Origin: Novosphingobium sp.
Lineage (GTDB): Bacteria > Pseudomonadota > Alphaproteobacteria > Sphingomonadales > Sphingomonadaceae
NCBI RefSeq assembly: GCF_020852455.1
Contig: NZ_JADZAT010000009.1
Span: 1 to 64,000, forward strand
Reading direction: 5' to 3'
Length of the DNA: 64,000 nt
Shown: positions 16,820-26,097 of the stretch, piece after piece
Numbering within the stretch: the first letter of the stretch is position 1
How the letters are laid out: each line of letters starts with the position of its first letter
Translations under genes and position numbers: made by a program
Notes under the pieces: generated by a model
The model's database searches: none
Seen by the model: the letters and a program-made list of their open reading frames with translations, nothing else
What the model was told of the DNA's origin: nothing

Positions 16820-18024
16820 AGACCTACCGACTTCAGCGCCCGGTCGAGATCGTCGATCACGTCATCGGGATCTTCCAGCCCGACGTTCAGGCGCAGCATG
16901 CCTTCGGTCACGCCCATTTCCTGGCGGGCGTCCTCGCTCACCGAATAGTGCGTGGTCGAGGCGTTGTGGCACATCAGGCTGCGCGAATCCCCGATGTTGT
17001 TCGAGATATCGATCAGCTGCAGTGCATTCAGCAGGGCGTGCGCCTGCTTGCGTCCGCCATCCAGTTCGAAGCTGAAGATCGAACCGGCCGCGTCCATCTG
17101 CTGCATCGCGAGGTTATGCTGCGGGTGGCTGGCCAGCCCCGGATGATTGATCTTCGGAACCCGGCCTTCAAGAAACTGGCCGACCTTGAGCGCGTTCTCG
17201 CTCTGCCGATGGACGCGCAGGTCCAGCGTTTCCAGCCCCTTCAGCACCACCCAGGCGTTGAACGGTGACAGGTTGGGCCCGGTGTTGCGCTGGAACCACA
17301 GCAGCTTCTCATTGATGAATTCGGCGCTGCCCGAAACCGCACCGGCCAGCACCCGGCCCTGCCCGTCCATCAGCTTGGTCGCCGAATAGGCCACCACATC
17401 GGCACCCCATTCGATCGGCCGCTGCAGCGCGGGCGTGGCAAAGGCGTTATCGACCACCGTGGTGATCCCCCGGCTCTTGGCCAGATCACAGACGAATTTC
17501 AGATCGACGATATCCATCGTCGGATTGGCCGGGGTTTCGAAGAAGAACACCTTGGTTTCGGGCCGGATCGCCGCCACCCACTGATCGTTGTCGCGCGCGT
17601 CGATCGTGGTGCAGGTGATCCCGAAGCGCGGCAGCAGCTGATCGACCAGCCAGCGGCACGAACCAAAGGCAGCGCGCCCGGCCACCACGTGATCGCCCGC
17701 CTGCAGCTGGCACAGCATCGCCGCGGTCATCGCCGCCATGCCCGATGCCTGGACGCGGCAGGCCTCGGCCCCGTCCATCAGCGCGATGCGTTCTTCCAGC
17801 ATGGCGACGGTCGGGTTCTGCAGCCGCGAATAGGTCATCCCCGGATCTTCGCCGCGGAACCGCGCGGCGGCGGTTTCGGCATCGTCGTAGGCATAGCCCG
17901 AGGTGAGGAAGATCGCCTCGCTGGTTTCACCCTTTTCGCTGCGCCAGGTCCCGCCGCGCACGGCTTGGGTGGCGCGGCGCCAGGTCTTGGTGATCGAACG
18001 GTCGGTTCCGGTGGTGCGCTTCAT
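16816..18024 (-). CDS. metZ: O-succinylhomoserine sulfhydrylase
   Basis: The 402-residue protein belongs to the Cys/Met metabolism PLP enzymes. The PLP lysine is K217 in YSATKLMDGQGR; the cofactor-binding YSRLQNPT and ETPANPTMDIVD motifs are present. The family reaction makes homocysteine from O-succinylhomoserine and sulfide. The SATKLMDGQGR sequence and full length favour MetZ over cystathionine gamma-synthase. The frame extends to 18096, but the ATG at 18024 (MKRTTGTDRS) matches the usual N-terminus. No SAM-II-like riboswitch was recognised upstream; instead a long palindromic repeat occupies the divergent promoter region. Confidence 0.92.
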   Translation of the reverse strand: MKRTTGTDRSITKTWRRATQAVRGGTWRSEKGETSEAIFLTSGYAYDDAETAAARFRGEDPGMTYSRLQNPTVAMLEERIALMDGAEACRVQASGMAAMTAAMLCQLQAGDHVVAGRAAFGSCRWLVDQLLPRFGITCTTIDARDNDQWVAAIRPETKVFFFETPANPTMDIVDLKFVCDLAKSRGITTVVDNAFATPALQRPIEWGADVVAYSATKLMDGQGRVLAGAVSGSAEFINEKLLWFQRNTGPNLSPFNAWVVLKGLETLDLRVHRQSENALKVGQFLEGRVPKINHPGLASHPQHNLAMQQMDAAGSIFSFELDGGRKQAHALLNALQLIDISNNIGDSRSLMCHNASTTHYSVSEDARQEMGVTEGMLRLNVGLEDPDDVIDDLDRALKSVGL

Positions 18025-18072
18025 GATGCGGGTGGCTGTAAGTGCGCGGACAATCGGGCGCAAGCCCAAGGC

Positions 18073-18217
18073 CCTCTCCATTTTCACGCAGTGCAAATGG
18101 GGAGGTGGCAGCGCGAAGCGCTGACGGAGGGGTATCGGCGCTGGCCCAATTGCCCCTCCGTCTCGTCCTGCGGACGATCCACCTCCCCATTTGTGGCATT
18201 CGCCAAAAATGGAGAGG
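18073..18217. repeat. 145-bp palindromic intergenic repeat (MITE-like)
   Basis: The ends CCTCTCCATTTT (18073-18084) and AAAATGGAGAGG (18206-18217) are exact complements. Inside are a 15-bp perfect pair (18094-18108 with 18179-18193) and a 9-bp pair (18124-18132 with 18153-18161). Small side hairpins CAGCG/CGCTG and TCGTCC/GGACGA lie between them, giving a cloverleaf-like fold. Such elements are scattered in sphingomonad genomes. It lies between divergent metZ and the PMT gene and contributes spurious open frames. Confidence 0.75.
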
Positions 18218-18260
18218 ACCCTTGTTGCGCTTCCCTTCCACCCCGATTAACCCATCGCCA

Positions 18261-19541
18261 ATGCACCCCCGCTTCACCCAGGAACAGGACCCGGCCGACT
18301 GGTGCGCGGTGATCGCGGTGTTCTTTTTTGGGCTGGTCTGGTGGCGGCTGGGTACGCCCAGCGAGATCTATTTCGACGAGGTCCACTATGTGCCCGCAGC
18401 GCGCAAGCTGATCGACGGGCTGCGCGCCAACCCGGAACATCCGCTGTTCGGCAAGACAGTGCTGGCCGCAGCGATCCACTGGCTGGGCGACAAGCCGCTC
18501 TACTGGCGCGTGCCAAGCGCGCTGCTGGGCGGCTTCGGATTGTTCGCCTTCAGCCGGCTGGTGTGGTTCGTCAGCGGGCGCCGGCTGGCCGCGATCCTGG
18601 CCGCGCTGCTGCTGGCCACCGATTTCTTCTGGTTCATCCAGAGCCGGATCGCGATGCTCGACATGGTGATGGCCAGCCTGGGCGTGGCATCGCTGTGGCA
18701 CTTCGCGGCGGCCTGCCGGCTGCCCGGCCAGGCGCGCTGGCGGCTGGCGCTGGCGGGCGTGCCGGCCGGGCTGGCGCTGGGCGCGAAATGGAGCATCGCC
18801 CCGGCCCTCGCCATGCCCGGACTGCTGTTCCTGGTGTTGAAGCTCAAGGCCAATGGCCTGCGCTTTGCACTGGCGCGGGACGGCGGCCCCGTCCCCGGCT
18901 TCACCTTGGCCGAGGCCGCGCTGTGGCTGGGGCTGGTCCCGCTGGCGGTCTATTGGCTGACCTTCCTGCCGGGCTTTCTGTGGGCCGACCGGCCGATCGA
19001 TCCCTGGCACCCGATCGCCTGGCACGAATACATGCTGCGGCTGCAGGACAGCGTGAAGAAGCTCCACCCCTACCGTTCGCAATGGTATGAATGGATCGGC
19101 AACTGGCGCGCGATCTGGTATCTTTACAAGGACGTTGACGGGGCCCAGCGCGGGGTGGTGCTGATCGGCAACCCCTTCACCATGTACGCCGGTCTGGCCG
19201 CGATGGCCTGGTCGCTGTGGGCCGCGCTGCGCCATCGCAGCCATGCCGCGCTGGCCTTCACCGCGCTGTACCTGGCCAGCATGGTGATGTGGCCGCTGTC
19301 GGGCAAGCCGATCCAGTTCATCTACCATTACCTGCTGCCCAGCACCTTCATGATGGGCGCGCTGGCCCTGGCGCTCGATGCGGCCTGGCGGCGCAGGGAT
19401 CGCTGGCGCTGGCTGGCCCCGGCCACGCTGGTGCTCAGCTTTGCGCTGTTCGCCTGGTTCTATCCGATCATCTCGGGCTGGCCGCTGTGCTGCGGGCGGC
19501 CCAGCTATCAGTTCTGGATGTGGCTGGACAGCTGGCGCTAG
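18261..19541 (+). CDS. Dolichyl/polyprenyl-phosphate-mannose protein mannosyltransferase (PMT family)
   Basis: The 426-residue polytopic membrane protein carries the PMT catalytic pair D39-E40 in IYFDEVHYVPAAR within the first periplasmic loop, the RIAMLDMVMASLG segment and the C-terminal PIQFIYHYLLPSTFMM and YPIISGWPL motifs of bacterial PMTs. These GT39 enzymes move mannose from a polyprenyl phosphate donor to Ser/Thr of exported proteins. A donor-synthesising enzyme is encoded 1.1 kb downstream on the other strand. The frame starts further upstream in the repeat; the ATG at 18261 begins the conserved part. Confidence 0.85.
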   Translation: MHPRFTQEQDPADWCAVIAVFFFGLVWWRLGTPSEIYFDEVHYVPAARKLIDGLRANPEHPLFGKTVLAAAIHWLGDKPLYWRVPSALLGGFGLFAFSRLVWFVSGRRLAAILAALLLATDFFWFIQSRIAMLDMVMASLGVASLWHFAAACRLPGQARWRLALAGVPAGLALGAKWSIAPALAMPGLLFLVLKLKANGLRFALARDGGPVPGFTLAEAALWLGLVPLAVYWLTFLPGFLWADRPIDPWHPIAWHEYMLRLQDSVKKLHPYRSQWYEWIGNWRAIWYLYKDVDGAQRGVVLIGNPFTMYAGLAAMAWSLWAALRHRSHAALAFTALYLASMVMWPLSGKPIQFIYHYLLPSTFMMGALALALDAAWRRRDRWRWLAPATLVLSFALFAWFYPIISGWPLCCGRPSYQFWMWLDSWR

Positions 19542-19579
19542 GCTCCCCACATTGGCGCAAAGCCAACGGGGATTCTCTT

Positions 19580-20668
19580 ATGACCAGCTATTCGCAGCCG
19601 CTTTCCTTCCGGCATGGCCCGGCCATGGCCAACCGCTTCATGCTCGCGCCGCTGACCAACCTGCAAAGCCATCCTGACGGCACGCTGAGCGATGACGAGA
19701 TCAACTGGCTGGTGATGCGCGCCAAGGGCGGCTTCGGCGCGGTGATGACCGCCGCAGCCAGCGTCCAGCGCCAGGGGCTGGGCTTCTCGGGCCAGCTGGG
19801 CGTCTATTCGGACGATCACCTGCCCGGACTGACCCGACTGGCGGGCCTGCTGCGCGAACACGGCGCGGTCTCATCGGTGCAGCTCCACCATGCCGGGATG
19901 CGCTCACCGCGCGACCAGATCTGCGAAGCCCCGCAAAGCGCCTTTGCTGATGAGGCGACCGGCACCCGCGCGCTCTCCACCGCCGAGGTCGAGCAGCTGC
20001 GCGACGATTTCATCGCTGCCGCGCTGCGCTGCGAAAAGGCCGGGTTCGACGGGGTCGAGGTTCACGGTGCCCATGGCTATGTGCTCGCCCAGTTCCTCGA
20101 TGCCGAAAACAACCGGCGCGACGATCGCTATGGCGGCAGCTTTGAAAACCGCAAACGGCTGATCCTGGAAATCATCGACGGGATCCGCGCCGCTGCCGGG
20201 CCGCAGTTCCAGATCGGCCTGCGGCTCTCGCCCGAACGCTTCAACGTCCGGCTCGATGAAGCCAAGCTGCTGGCCGAGGAAGTGATGACCGGCGGCCAGA
20301 TCGACTACCTCGACATGTCGCTGTGGGACTGTTTCAAGGAGCCCGAGGAAGAAGCGCACAAGGGCCAGCCGCTGATCGCGCATTTCACCACGCTTGACCG
20401 CGGCGGCACCCCGCTGGGCGTGGCCGGCAAGATCATGGATGCTGCCAAGGTGCGCGCCTGCCTGGATGCCGGGGCCGATTTCGTGCTGCCCGGTCGCGCA
20501 GCGATCCTGCACCACGATTTTGCCGCGCGCACGATCGCCGATCCCGACTTTGCCTGCACCCCCACCCCGGTCACCCGCGAGCACCTGCGCGCCGAAGGTC
20601 TGGGCGAGGCCTTTGTCGGCTACATGGCAACCTGGCCGGGCTTTGTAGAAGCGCCGGTTCCCGCCTGA
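19580..20668 (+). CDS. NADH:flavin oxidoreductase (old yellow enzyme family)
   Basis: The 362-residue protein has the FMN TIM-barrel of the OYE family: NRFMLAPLTNLQS near the start, the substrate-anion pair region QLHHAGMRS, the EVHGAHGYVLAQFL strand and the YGGSFENRKR motif. Such enzymes reduce activated C=C bonds or act as xenobiotic reductases. The ATG at 19580 follows a GGGG stretch, and the upstream extension overlaps the PMT gene in another frame and is not conserved. It sits 38 bp after the PMT gene and 4 bp from the convergent glycosyltransferase; no functional link is evident. Confidence 0.9.
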   Translation: MTSYSQPLSFRHGPAMANRFMLAPLTNLQSHPDGTLSDDEINWLVMRAKGGFGAVMTAAASVQRQGLGFSGQLGVYSDDHLPGLTRLAGLLREHGAVSSVQLHHAGMRSPRDQICEAPQSAFADEATGTRALSTAEVEQLRDDFIAAALRCEKAGFDGVEVHGAHGYVLAQFLDAENNRRDDRYGGSFENRKRLILEIIDGIRAAAGPQFQIGLRLSPERFNVRLDEAKLLAEEVMTGGQIDYLDMSLWDCFKEPEEEAHKGQPLIAHFTTLDRGGTPLGVAGKIMDAAKVRACLDAGADFVLPGRAAILHHDFAARTIADPDFACTPTPVTREHLRAEGLGEAFVGYMATWPGFVEAPVPA

Positions 20669-20672
20669 CCGC

Positions 20673-21797
20673 TCAGTACTTGCCCCAGACGAACTTGCTC
20701 GACAGCGCGAAGTTCCAGACCGAACCCAGCACGATGCCGACCAGTGCTGCCGGATAGGGATTGAACCCGATCCGCACCAGCGCGGTCGCCGCGCCGATAT
20801 TGGCCAGCAGGCCAAAGGCGCAGGTCAGCAGGAAACGCAGCCAGCCGTTGAGCAGCGGCCCGAACCCGCGCAGGCGCTTGTCGGCATAGGTCAGTTCGTT
20901 GTTCAGCACGAAATTGAAGGTCATCGCCACCATGGCGGCGGTGGTCTGACCGGTGATGAAAGCCACTTCCTGCGGATAGTGGCTGACCATGAAGCGCGCC
21001 CCGAACAGGTTCAGCACCAGCGCCAGCACCGCCATGTGGACCACCACGCCCAGCGCGCCGATGGTGCCGAACAGCGCAAAGCGGGTCGGGATCCAGCGGC
21101 CCAGCCACTTGTCGTACAGGCCAACCAGGAATTCGAACACCACGGTGCGGTCAAGCTTGCTTTCGCCTTCCAGCCGCGCCGCGAAATTCATCGGCACTTC
21201 CTTGATCCGCAGCGGCTGTTCAACCGTCGCCAGGATATCGAGCAGGATCTTGAAGCCCACCCCCGAAAGCCGGTGCGCATCGGCCCGCAGCGTTTCGGTC
21301 TTGAGCATGAAATAGCCGCTCATCGGGTCGCTCAGTTCGACCCCGGTCACCTTGTTGGCGATGCGGTTGGCAAGGTTTGATGCCTTGACCCGGTCGGGAC
21401 GGCCCCATTCCTCGGTGCTGGCGCCTTCGGCAAAGCGGCTGGCATAGGACAGGTCATAGTCCCCGCCCTCGATCGCCGCGAGCATACCGGGCAGCAGTTC
21501 GGGATCGTGCTGGTGGTCGGCGTCCATCACCGCCACCACCGGCGCGGCGGTGGCGCACATCCCCTCGATCGCGGCCGAGGACAGCCCGCGCCGCCCGATC
21601 CGCTGGATCACGTGCACGCGCGGATCGTCCTGCGCGATCGCGCGAGCCTCGTCCGAAGTGCCATCGGGGCTGTTGTCGTCCACCACGATCACTTCAAAGC
21701 TGATCCCGGCCAGCGCCTTGTCCAGCCGCTCGATCATCCCGCGCAGGTTCTTGCGCTCGTTGTAGGTGGGCAGGACTACGCCAAGGCGGATGGTCAT
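20673..21797 (-). CDS. Polyprenol-phosphate mannose synthase-like GT2 fused to GtrA
   Basis: The 374-residue protein joins two domains. Residues 1-235 are a DPM1-like family 2 glycosyltransferase, with VVLPTYNER, VDDNSPDGT and the metal-binding D92-A-D94 in VMDADHQHDPE. Residues about 245-374 form a four-helix GtrA membrane domain (FALFGTIGALGVVVH and FNFVLNNELTYAD). DPM1 enzymes make polyprenyl-phosphate mannose; GtrA helps move or hold the lipid-linked sugar. The product would be the donor for the PMT at 18261. It follows leuB by 3 bp, so it is probably cotranscribed with it. Confidence 0.88.
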   Translation of the reverse strand: MTIRLGVVLPTYNERKNLRGMIERLDKALAGISFEVIVVDDNSPDGTSDEARAIAQDDPRVHVIQRIGRRGLSSAAIEGMCATAAPVVAVMDADHQHDPELLPGMLAAIEGGDYDLSYASRFAEGASTEEWGRPDRVKASNLANRIANKVTGVELSDPMSGYFMLKTETLRADAHRLSGVGFKILLDILATVEQPLRIKEVPMNFAARLEGESKLDRTVVFEFLVGLYDKWLGRWIPTRFALFGTIGALGVVVHMAVLALVLNLFGARFMVSHYPQEVAFITGQTTAAMVAMTFNFVLNNELTYADKRLRGFGPLLNGWLRFLLTCAFGLLANIGAATALVRIGFNPYPAALVGIVLGSVWNFALSSKFVWGKY

Positions 21798-21800
21798 CGT

Positions 21801-22844
21801 TCAGAGCCTTTCGACAATCGCGTCGCCAATTAGCGCAGTTCCGTGGCTGCCGCCAAGGTCTGCGCCGCGCACGCCATCGGCCAAGGCGCGGGCAACCGCT
21901 GCCTCGATCCGCGCGGCCTGGTCTTCCATCCCCAGCGAATGCCGCAGCAGCATGGCCGCCGAAAGCACGGTGGCCATCGGATTGGCCAGCCCCTTGCCGG
22001 CGATATCGGGGGCAGAACCGTGGATCGGCTCGTAAAGCCCCAGCTTGCCTTCGCTGAGCGAGGCCGAGGCGAGCAGCCCGATCGAGCCCACGCACATGCT
22101 TGCCTGGTCCGAGAGGATATCACCGAACATGTTGCCGGTGACCACCACGTCAAACTGCCCCGGATTGCGCACCAGCTGCATCGCCGCATTATCGACGTAC
22201 ATGTGGCTGAGCTCAACGTCGGGGTACTCGGCGGCGACCTCGGTCACCACATCGCGCCACAGCTGGAAGGTTTCGAGCACATTGGCCTTGTCGACCGAGC
22301 ACAGCTTGCCATTGCGGCCCTGTGCGGCGCGGAAAGCGACATGGGCGATGCGGCGCACTTCGTCTTCGGCATAGGACATCATGTCCCAGCCCTGGCGGCG
22401 GCCATCGGGCAGGGTGCGGATGCCCTTTTCGCCGAAATAGACGTCGCCGTTGAGCTCGCGCACGATCAGCAGATCTATCGCGCCGGCCACTTCGGGGCGC
22501 AGCGCCGAAAAATCTTCAAGCCCGGCAAAGACCCGCGCCGGGCGCAGGTTGGCAAACAGGCCCAGTTCCTTGCGCAGGCCCAGGATCGCCTGTTCGGGGC
22601 GCAGGTGCCGTTCCAGATTGTCGCAGTCCGGATCGCCTACCGCGCCGAACAGGATCCCGTCGCTGGCGCGCGCCAGATCGAGCGTTGCCGCCGGCAGCGG
22701 ATGGCCGTGCTTCTTGTACGCCATGCCGCCGACATCGCCTTCGACCAGCTCAAGTCCGGCCAGACCGAGTGCCTCAAGCACCCGCACCGCTTCACGCGTC
22801 ACTTCGGGGCCGATCCCGTCGCCAGCCAATACTGCAATCTTCAT
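21801..22844 (-). CDS. leuB: 3-isopropylmalate dehydrogenase
   Basis: The 347-residue protein is a standard LeuB. It has [17 protein letters not shown] at the start, the substrate arginines in [26 protein letters not shown] shown here as ILGLRKELG and NLRPARVF, the [14 protein letters not shown] loop, and the NAD and metal motif [13 protein letters not shown] followed by [11 protein letters not shown]. It oxidises and decarboxylates 3-isopropylmalate in leucine synthesis. leuC and leuD are not nearby. It lies just upstream of the DPM/GtrA gene and 13 bp downstream of recO on the same strand. Confidence 0.96.
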   Translation of the reverse strand: MKIAVLAGDGIGPEVTREAVRVLEALGLAGLELVEGDVGGMAYKKHGHPLPAATLDLARASDGILFGAVGDPDCDNLERHLRPEQAILGLRKELGLFANLRPARVFAGLEDFSALRPEVAGAIDLLIVRELNGDVYFGEKGIRTLPDGRRQGWDMMSYAEDEVRRIAHVAFRAAQGRNGKLCSVDKANVLETFQLWRDVVTEVAAEYPDVELSHMYVDNAAMQLVRNPGQFDVVVTGNMFGDILSDQASMCVGSIGLLASASLSEGKLGLYEPIHGSAPDIAGKGLANPMATVLSAAMLLRHSLGMEDQAARIEAAVARALADGVRGADLGGSHGTALIGDAIVERL

Positions 22845-22857
22845 GGGGGTTCCCGCC

Positions 22858-23457
22858 CTAGCCTAGCCTTGCCAGCCGTTCGCGCAGCATGGCGCGCGCG
22901 CCCATAACATCATTGCGGCGTTCGGCAAGCGGATAGCGATCCAGCCGCTGCCCCAGTGCATCGAACGCGGCCAGCAGCGCGGGCAATTCGGCGCCTGCTG
23001 GCGGCGAAGTTTCACCGTATCCCAGTTCGCGCAGCAGCAGCGCTTCATAGGCCAGCAGCCCCGGCAACCACCCGCGCGCAGATGGCGCATGGCACACCGC
23101 ATCGAGCAGCGCCGAAAGCGCCGGGAACAGCGCCGGGTAGGCATGGCGTTCGGGCAAGGCGGCGGCGGTGAGCGCGGTCGCCCAGCCGATCGCAGCGGCG
23201 GGCAAGGGCTCGCTCAGCCACGGGCCGCGGCTCGTCAGCAGCTCAAGCCTGGCAAAGGGCAGCTGCCCCTCGATCCGGGCGCGCAGATCAGCCTCAACCA
23301 GATTGCCGGGCACCAGCACCGGGCGCAGCTGCCGCCCGCGTCCACCCGCGACATAGCCTGCCACCAGCCCCTGCGCCTCGGTCAGCAGCCGCACAACCAC
23401 GGCCGTCTCGCCATGCGGACGGCTGGCACAGACAATTGCGGGACCGGCGAAATGCAC
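22858..23457 (-). CDS. recO: DNA repair protein RecO
   Basis: The 199-residue protein has the N-terminal OB fold of RecO ([33 protein letters not shown] region, seen here as [11 protein letters not shown] and [10 protein letters not shown]) and the helical C-terminal half with [12 protein letters not shown]. The zinc-finger cysteines found in some RecO proteins are missing, as in many alphaproteobacteria. RecO helps load RecA at gaps in the RecFOR pathway. It is on the minus strand 12 bp after ubiK and 13 bp before leuB. Confidence 0.88.
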   Translation of the reverse strand: MHFAGPAIVCASRPHGETAVVVRLLTEAQGLVAGYVAGGRGRQLRPVLVPGNLVEADLRARIEGQLPFARLELLTSRGPWLSEPLPAAAIGWATALTAAALPERHAYPALFPALSALLDAVCHAPSARGWLPGLLAYEALLLRELGYGETSPPAGAELPALLAAFDALGQRLDRYPLAERRNDVMGARAMLRERLARLG

Positions 23458-23469
23458 GCCGGAAGGGCC

Positions 23470-23724
23470 CTACTTCTTGGCCTTGAGCGCCTTTTCCAGC
23501 GCCTCGACCCGGGCCTTCAGCGCTGCGTTTTCCTCGCGCGCCTTGGCGGCCATGTCCTTGACCGCGTCGAATTCCTCGCGGGCGACGAAATCGAGCCCGC
23601 CGACCGCTTCCTTGACCCGCTCACGCGCGGCGTCGCGCGCTTCGCGGCCCATTCCGGCCATGGTTCCAGCCGCACTGTTGAACAGCTTGGCAATGTCGGC
23701 GATCAGGGGGTTTTCGCTTTGCAT
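23470..23724 (-). CDS. ubiK: UbiK/BMFP family accessory factor
   Basis: The 84-residue protein has an amphipathic N-terminal helix (NPLIADIAKLFNSAAG) and a C-terminal coiled coil (EENAALKARVEALEKALKAKK), the two-part shape of the BMFP/UbiK family. In E. coli UbiK supports aerobic ubiquinone synthesis through UbiJ and binds membranes. Its length is normal. It lies 5 bp after the TspO stop and 12 bp before recO, suggesting one transcript. Confidence 0.88.
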   Translation of the reverse strand: MQSENPLIADIAKLFNSAAGTMAGMGREARDAARERVKEAVGGLDFVAREEFDAVKDMAAKAREENAALKARVEALEKALKAKK

Positions 23725-23729
23725 GGCCG

Positions 23730-24290
23730 CTAGATGGACCTCACCGCCGCCAGATTCAAGGCCACATCGACCGGCGGCTCACCACCCGGATTGGCCTCAA
23801 GGAATTGCCAGTTGAGCAGCGTCGCGAACAGCGCCCAGGCCAGGTAGGGCAGCAGCAGCCAGGCGGCGAGCGGACGGACCTTGCGGAACAGGACGATCGT
23901 GGCGACGATCGCCAGGTCCAGCACCACCAGCAGCCCCAGCGCGGCGGCAATCTGATGCATGCCGAAGAACAGCGGCGACCAGGCCAGGTTGAGCAGCAAT
24001 TGCACCACGAACAGGCCGATCGCCAGCCCGCGCCCGGGTGCGCCCCGGGCAATGATCACCAGCGTCAGCGCCACGCCCATCAACAGATAGAGCACCGTCC
24101 AGACGATCCCGAAAAGCTGCGGCGGCGGGTAGAGCGATGGCTTGACCAGTTCCATGAACCACGGATTGCCTGCGCCGCTGCCGCCGATCTTGCCGGAGAA
24201 GAAGCCCAGGAACAGCACGCCCGGCACAATGAACAGCGCCCAGCGCAGGAAAACGGCGCGCAATTGCCCGGGGGACGCAAGTTCAGTCAT
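23730..24290 (-). CDS. tspO: TspO/MBR family protein
   Basis: The 186-residue membrane protein has five predicted helices and the TspO signatures PWFMELVKPSLYPPPQLFGIVWTVLY (seen as KPSLYPPP and GIVWTVLYLLMG), LNLAWSPLFFG and LPYLAWALFATLLNW. Members bind tetrapyrroles such as protoporphyrin IX and cholesterol and act as oxygen or stress sensors; in Rhodobacter TspO tunes photosynthesis genes. Its length exceeds the typical 160 residues because of an N-terminal extension. No photosynthesis genes are in the window. Confidence 0.92.
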   Translation of the reverse strand: MTELASPGQLRAVFLRWALFIVPGVLFLGFFSGKIGGSGAGNPWFMELVKPSLYPPPQLFGIVWTVLYLLMGVALTLVIIARGAPGRGLAIGLFVVQLLLNLAWSPLFFGMHQIAAALGLLVVLDLAIVATIVLFRKVRPLAAWLLLPYLAWALFATLLNWQFLEANPGGEPPVDVALNLAAVRSI

Positions 24291-24406
24291 CGAAAAGCCT
24301 CGATTCGCAACCCTTTTGCTGTCCGAGGTATGGCCGGGGCAAACTGGCGAGGCAACGCCTTGGCCGAAATTCGCGGCAACTTTTCCCGAGTCCGTCGCCG
24401 AAATGC

Positions 24407-25141
24407 CTAGATTACCAAAGCCTTGCCCCCGGCATCGCCCAGCCAGCGGGCCTTGACCCCCCAGACCTGTTCGATCACCGCCTCGTCCAGCGCCTGATCG
24501 GGCGGACCATCAGCCAGCACCTGCCCGTCCTTCAGCACCACCACCCGGTCGGCATGGTTCATCGCCTGGGCCAGGTCATGCAGCACCAGCACCACGCCGA
24601 GCCCCTGCCCGGCCAGCTTGCGGAAATGCGCCAGCAGCGCCAACTGGTGCGCGAGATCGAGATTGGCCAGCGGCTCATCGGCCAGCAGCCAGCACGGCTC
24701 ACCCGCCAGCACCCGCGCCAGCATGGCCCGCGCCCGCTCCCCGCCCGACAGCCGCGAAAGCGGCCGCCGGCGCAGCGGTTCAAGCTGCATGTCGGCAATC
24801 GCCCGGTCAATCGCCTGGCGATGGGCTTCGGGTCCCAGGCTCCACGGCAGACGGCCCAGCCCGGCCAGCGTCTCGACCGATAGGTCCCAGGCCAGTTCGG
24901 CCTGCTGCGGCAGAAAGCCCACGCGCCGCGCGCGGTCATCCAGCGGCAACCGGCCCATCAGGTCCTGGTCAAGCCTGACCTCGCCCTGATCAAGCGGAAC
25001 GATCCCGGCCAGCGCCGAAAGCAGGCTGGATTTGCCCGCACCGTTGGGCCCGCAGATCGCGGTTACCTCGCCCTGGCTCAGTTGCAGCGAGACGCCGTGC
25101 AGGCGCTGCGCAAGGTGGAGGTTGCAGCCAGCCAGGCTCAT
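24407..25141 (-). CDS. btuD: Cobalamin ABC transporter ATP-binding protein
   Basis: The 244-residue ATPase has Walker A (GPNGAGKSS), the Q-loop (FLPQQAELAW), the signature LSGGERARAM, Walker B (CWLLADEP) and the H-loop (LVLHDLAQ). The frame continues upstream inside the permease gene, but the true ATG at 25141 (MSLAGCN) overlaps the permease stop by 4 bp, the usual coupled arrangement. It powers vitamin B12 import together with the adjoining BtuC and BtuF. The operon identity rests on the riboswitch and receptor upstream. Confidence 0.9.
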   Translation of the reverse strand: MSLAGCNLHLAQRLHGVSLQLSQGEVTAICGPNGAGKSSLLSALAGIVPLDQGEVRLDQDLMGRLPLDDRARRVGFLPQQAELAWDLSVETLAGLGRLPWSLGPEAHRQAIDRAIADMQLEPLRRRPLSRLSGGERARAMLARVLAGEPCWLLADEPLANLDLAHQLALLAHFRKLAGQGLGVVLVLHDLAQAMNHADRVVVLKDGQVLADGPPDQALDEAVIEQVWGVKARWLGDAGGKALVI

Positions 25142-26097
25142 GCCAGATCCCTCCGCATCCTGAGCAGCAGCGCCAGGAAGAACGGCGCCCCCAACAGCGA
25201 CAGCGCGATCCCCAGCCGCAACTCGCTCTGCAGCGGCAGCACCCGGCACAGGCAATCGGCCACCAGCAGCAGCAAGGCCCCGGCCAGCGCGCTGGGCAGG
25301 ATCAGCTGCGACGGGCGGCCATCGGTGAACCCGCGCAGCAGGTGCGGCACGATCAGCCCGACGAAGCCGATGATCCCGGCCGCCGCCACTCCGGCGCCGA
25401 CCGTCAGCCCGACCCCGCCGATCATCAGCCATTGCAGCCGCCGCGGATCGACCCCCAGCGAACGCGCGGCCATTTCGCCCAGGGTCAGCGCGTCAAGCGC
25501 GCGCCCGGCGCGCAGCAGCAGTGCGATCCCCAGCAGGGTCAGCGGCGCGGCGAACCACACTTCGCGCCATGACCGGTCGGTCATTGCCCCCATCAGCCAG
25601 GTGACGATCTCGCTCATCGCAAAGGGCGTGGGCGACAGGCTGATCGCCAGGCTCATCAAGGCCCCGGCCAGGCTGGCGATAATCATCCCCGCCAGAGTAA
25701 ACAGCAGCGCCGATCCGGTCCGCCCCGCCACCAGCCCTAGCAGCGCCATCGCCCCGCCGGCACCCAGCAGTGCAAACAGCGGCAGCACCCAGGGGGTCCC
25801 GGCCAGGCCGGTCCAGAAGCTCAGCACCGCCCCCAGCGCCGCGCCGGGCGCAATCCCGAACAGGCCCGGATCGGCCAGCGGGTTGCGCAGATAGCCCTGC
25901 ATCGCCGCCCCCGCCGCGCCCAGCCCGGCGCCCAGCACAATGGCCAGCACGGCGCGCGGCAGACGCAATTCTGTGAGGATTATCAGCGCATTGGGAACGG
26001 GTTCTGCGAAGGGATCGAGCCACACCCGCCCCGCCAGCAGCGACAGCGGCACGGCGATCAGCAGGCCCAGAAGGAGGAACGTGGTGGGGCGGGTCAT
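25138..26097 (-). CDS. btuC: Cobalamin ABC transporter permease (FecCD family)
   Basis: The 319-residue FecCD-family permease has about ten membrane helices and conserved GAAGAAMQGYLRNPLADPGLFGIAPGAALG core features (seen as AAMQGYLRNPLADP and GIAPGAALGAV) and FVGLIVPHLLR near the C-terminus, the region contacting the ATPase. FecCD permeases carry B12, haem or ferric siderophores; the AdoCbl riboswitch in front of the operon selects B12 or a related corrinoid. Its ATG overlaps the btuF stop (ATGA), and its stop overlaps btuD. Confidence 0.92.
   Translation of the reverse strand: MTRPTTFLLLGLLIAVPLSLLAGRVWLDPFAEPVPNALIILTELRLPRAVLAIVLGAGLGAAGAAMQGYLRNPLADPGLFGIAPGAALGAVLSFWTGLAGTPWVLPLFALLGAGGAMALLGLVAGRTGSALLFTLAGMIIASLAGALMSLAISLSPTPFAMSEIVTWLMGAMTDRSWREVWFAAPLTLLGIALLLRAGRALDALTLGEMAARSLGVDPRRLQWLMIGGVGLTVGAGVAAAGIIGFVGLIVPHLLRGFTDGRPSQLILPSALAGALLLLVADCLCRVLPLQSELRLGIALSLLGAPFFLALLLRMRRDLA

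Noticed and set aside
18025..18260. SAM-II type riboswitch upstream of metZ
   Set aside because: The conserved SAM-II core was not found; the sequence is explained by the palindromic repeat.
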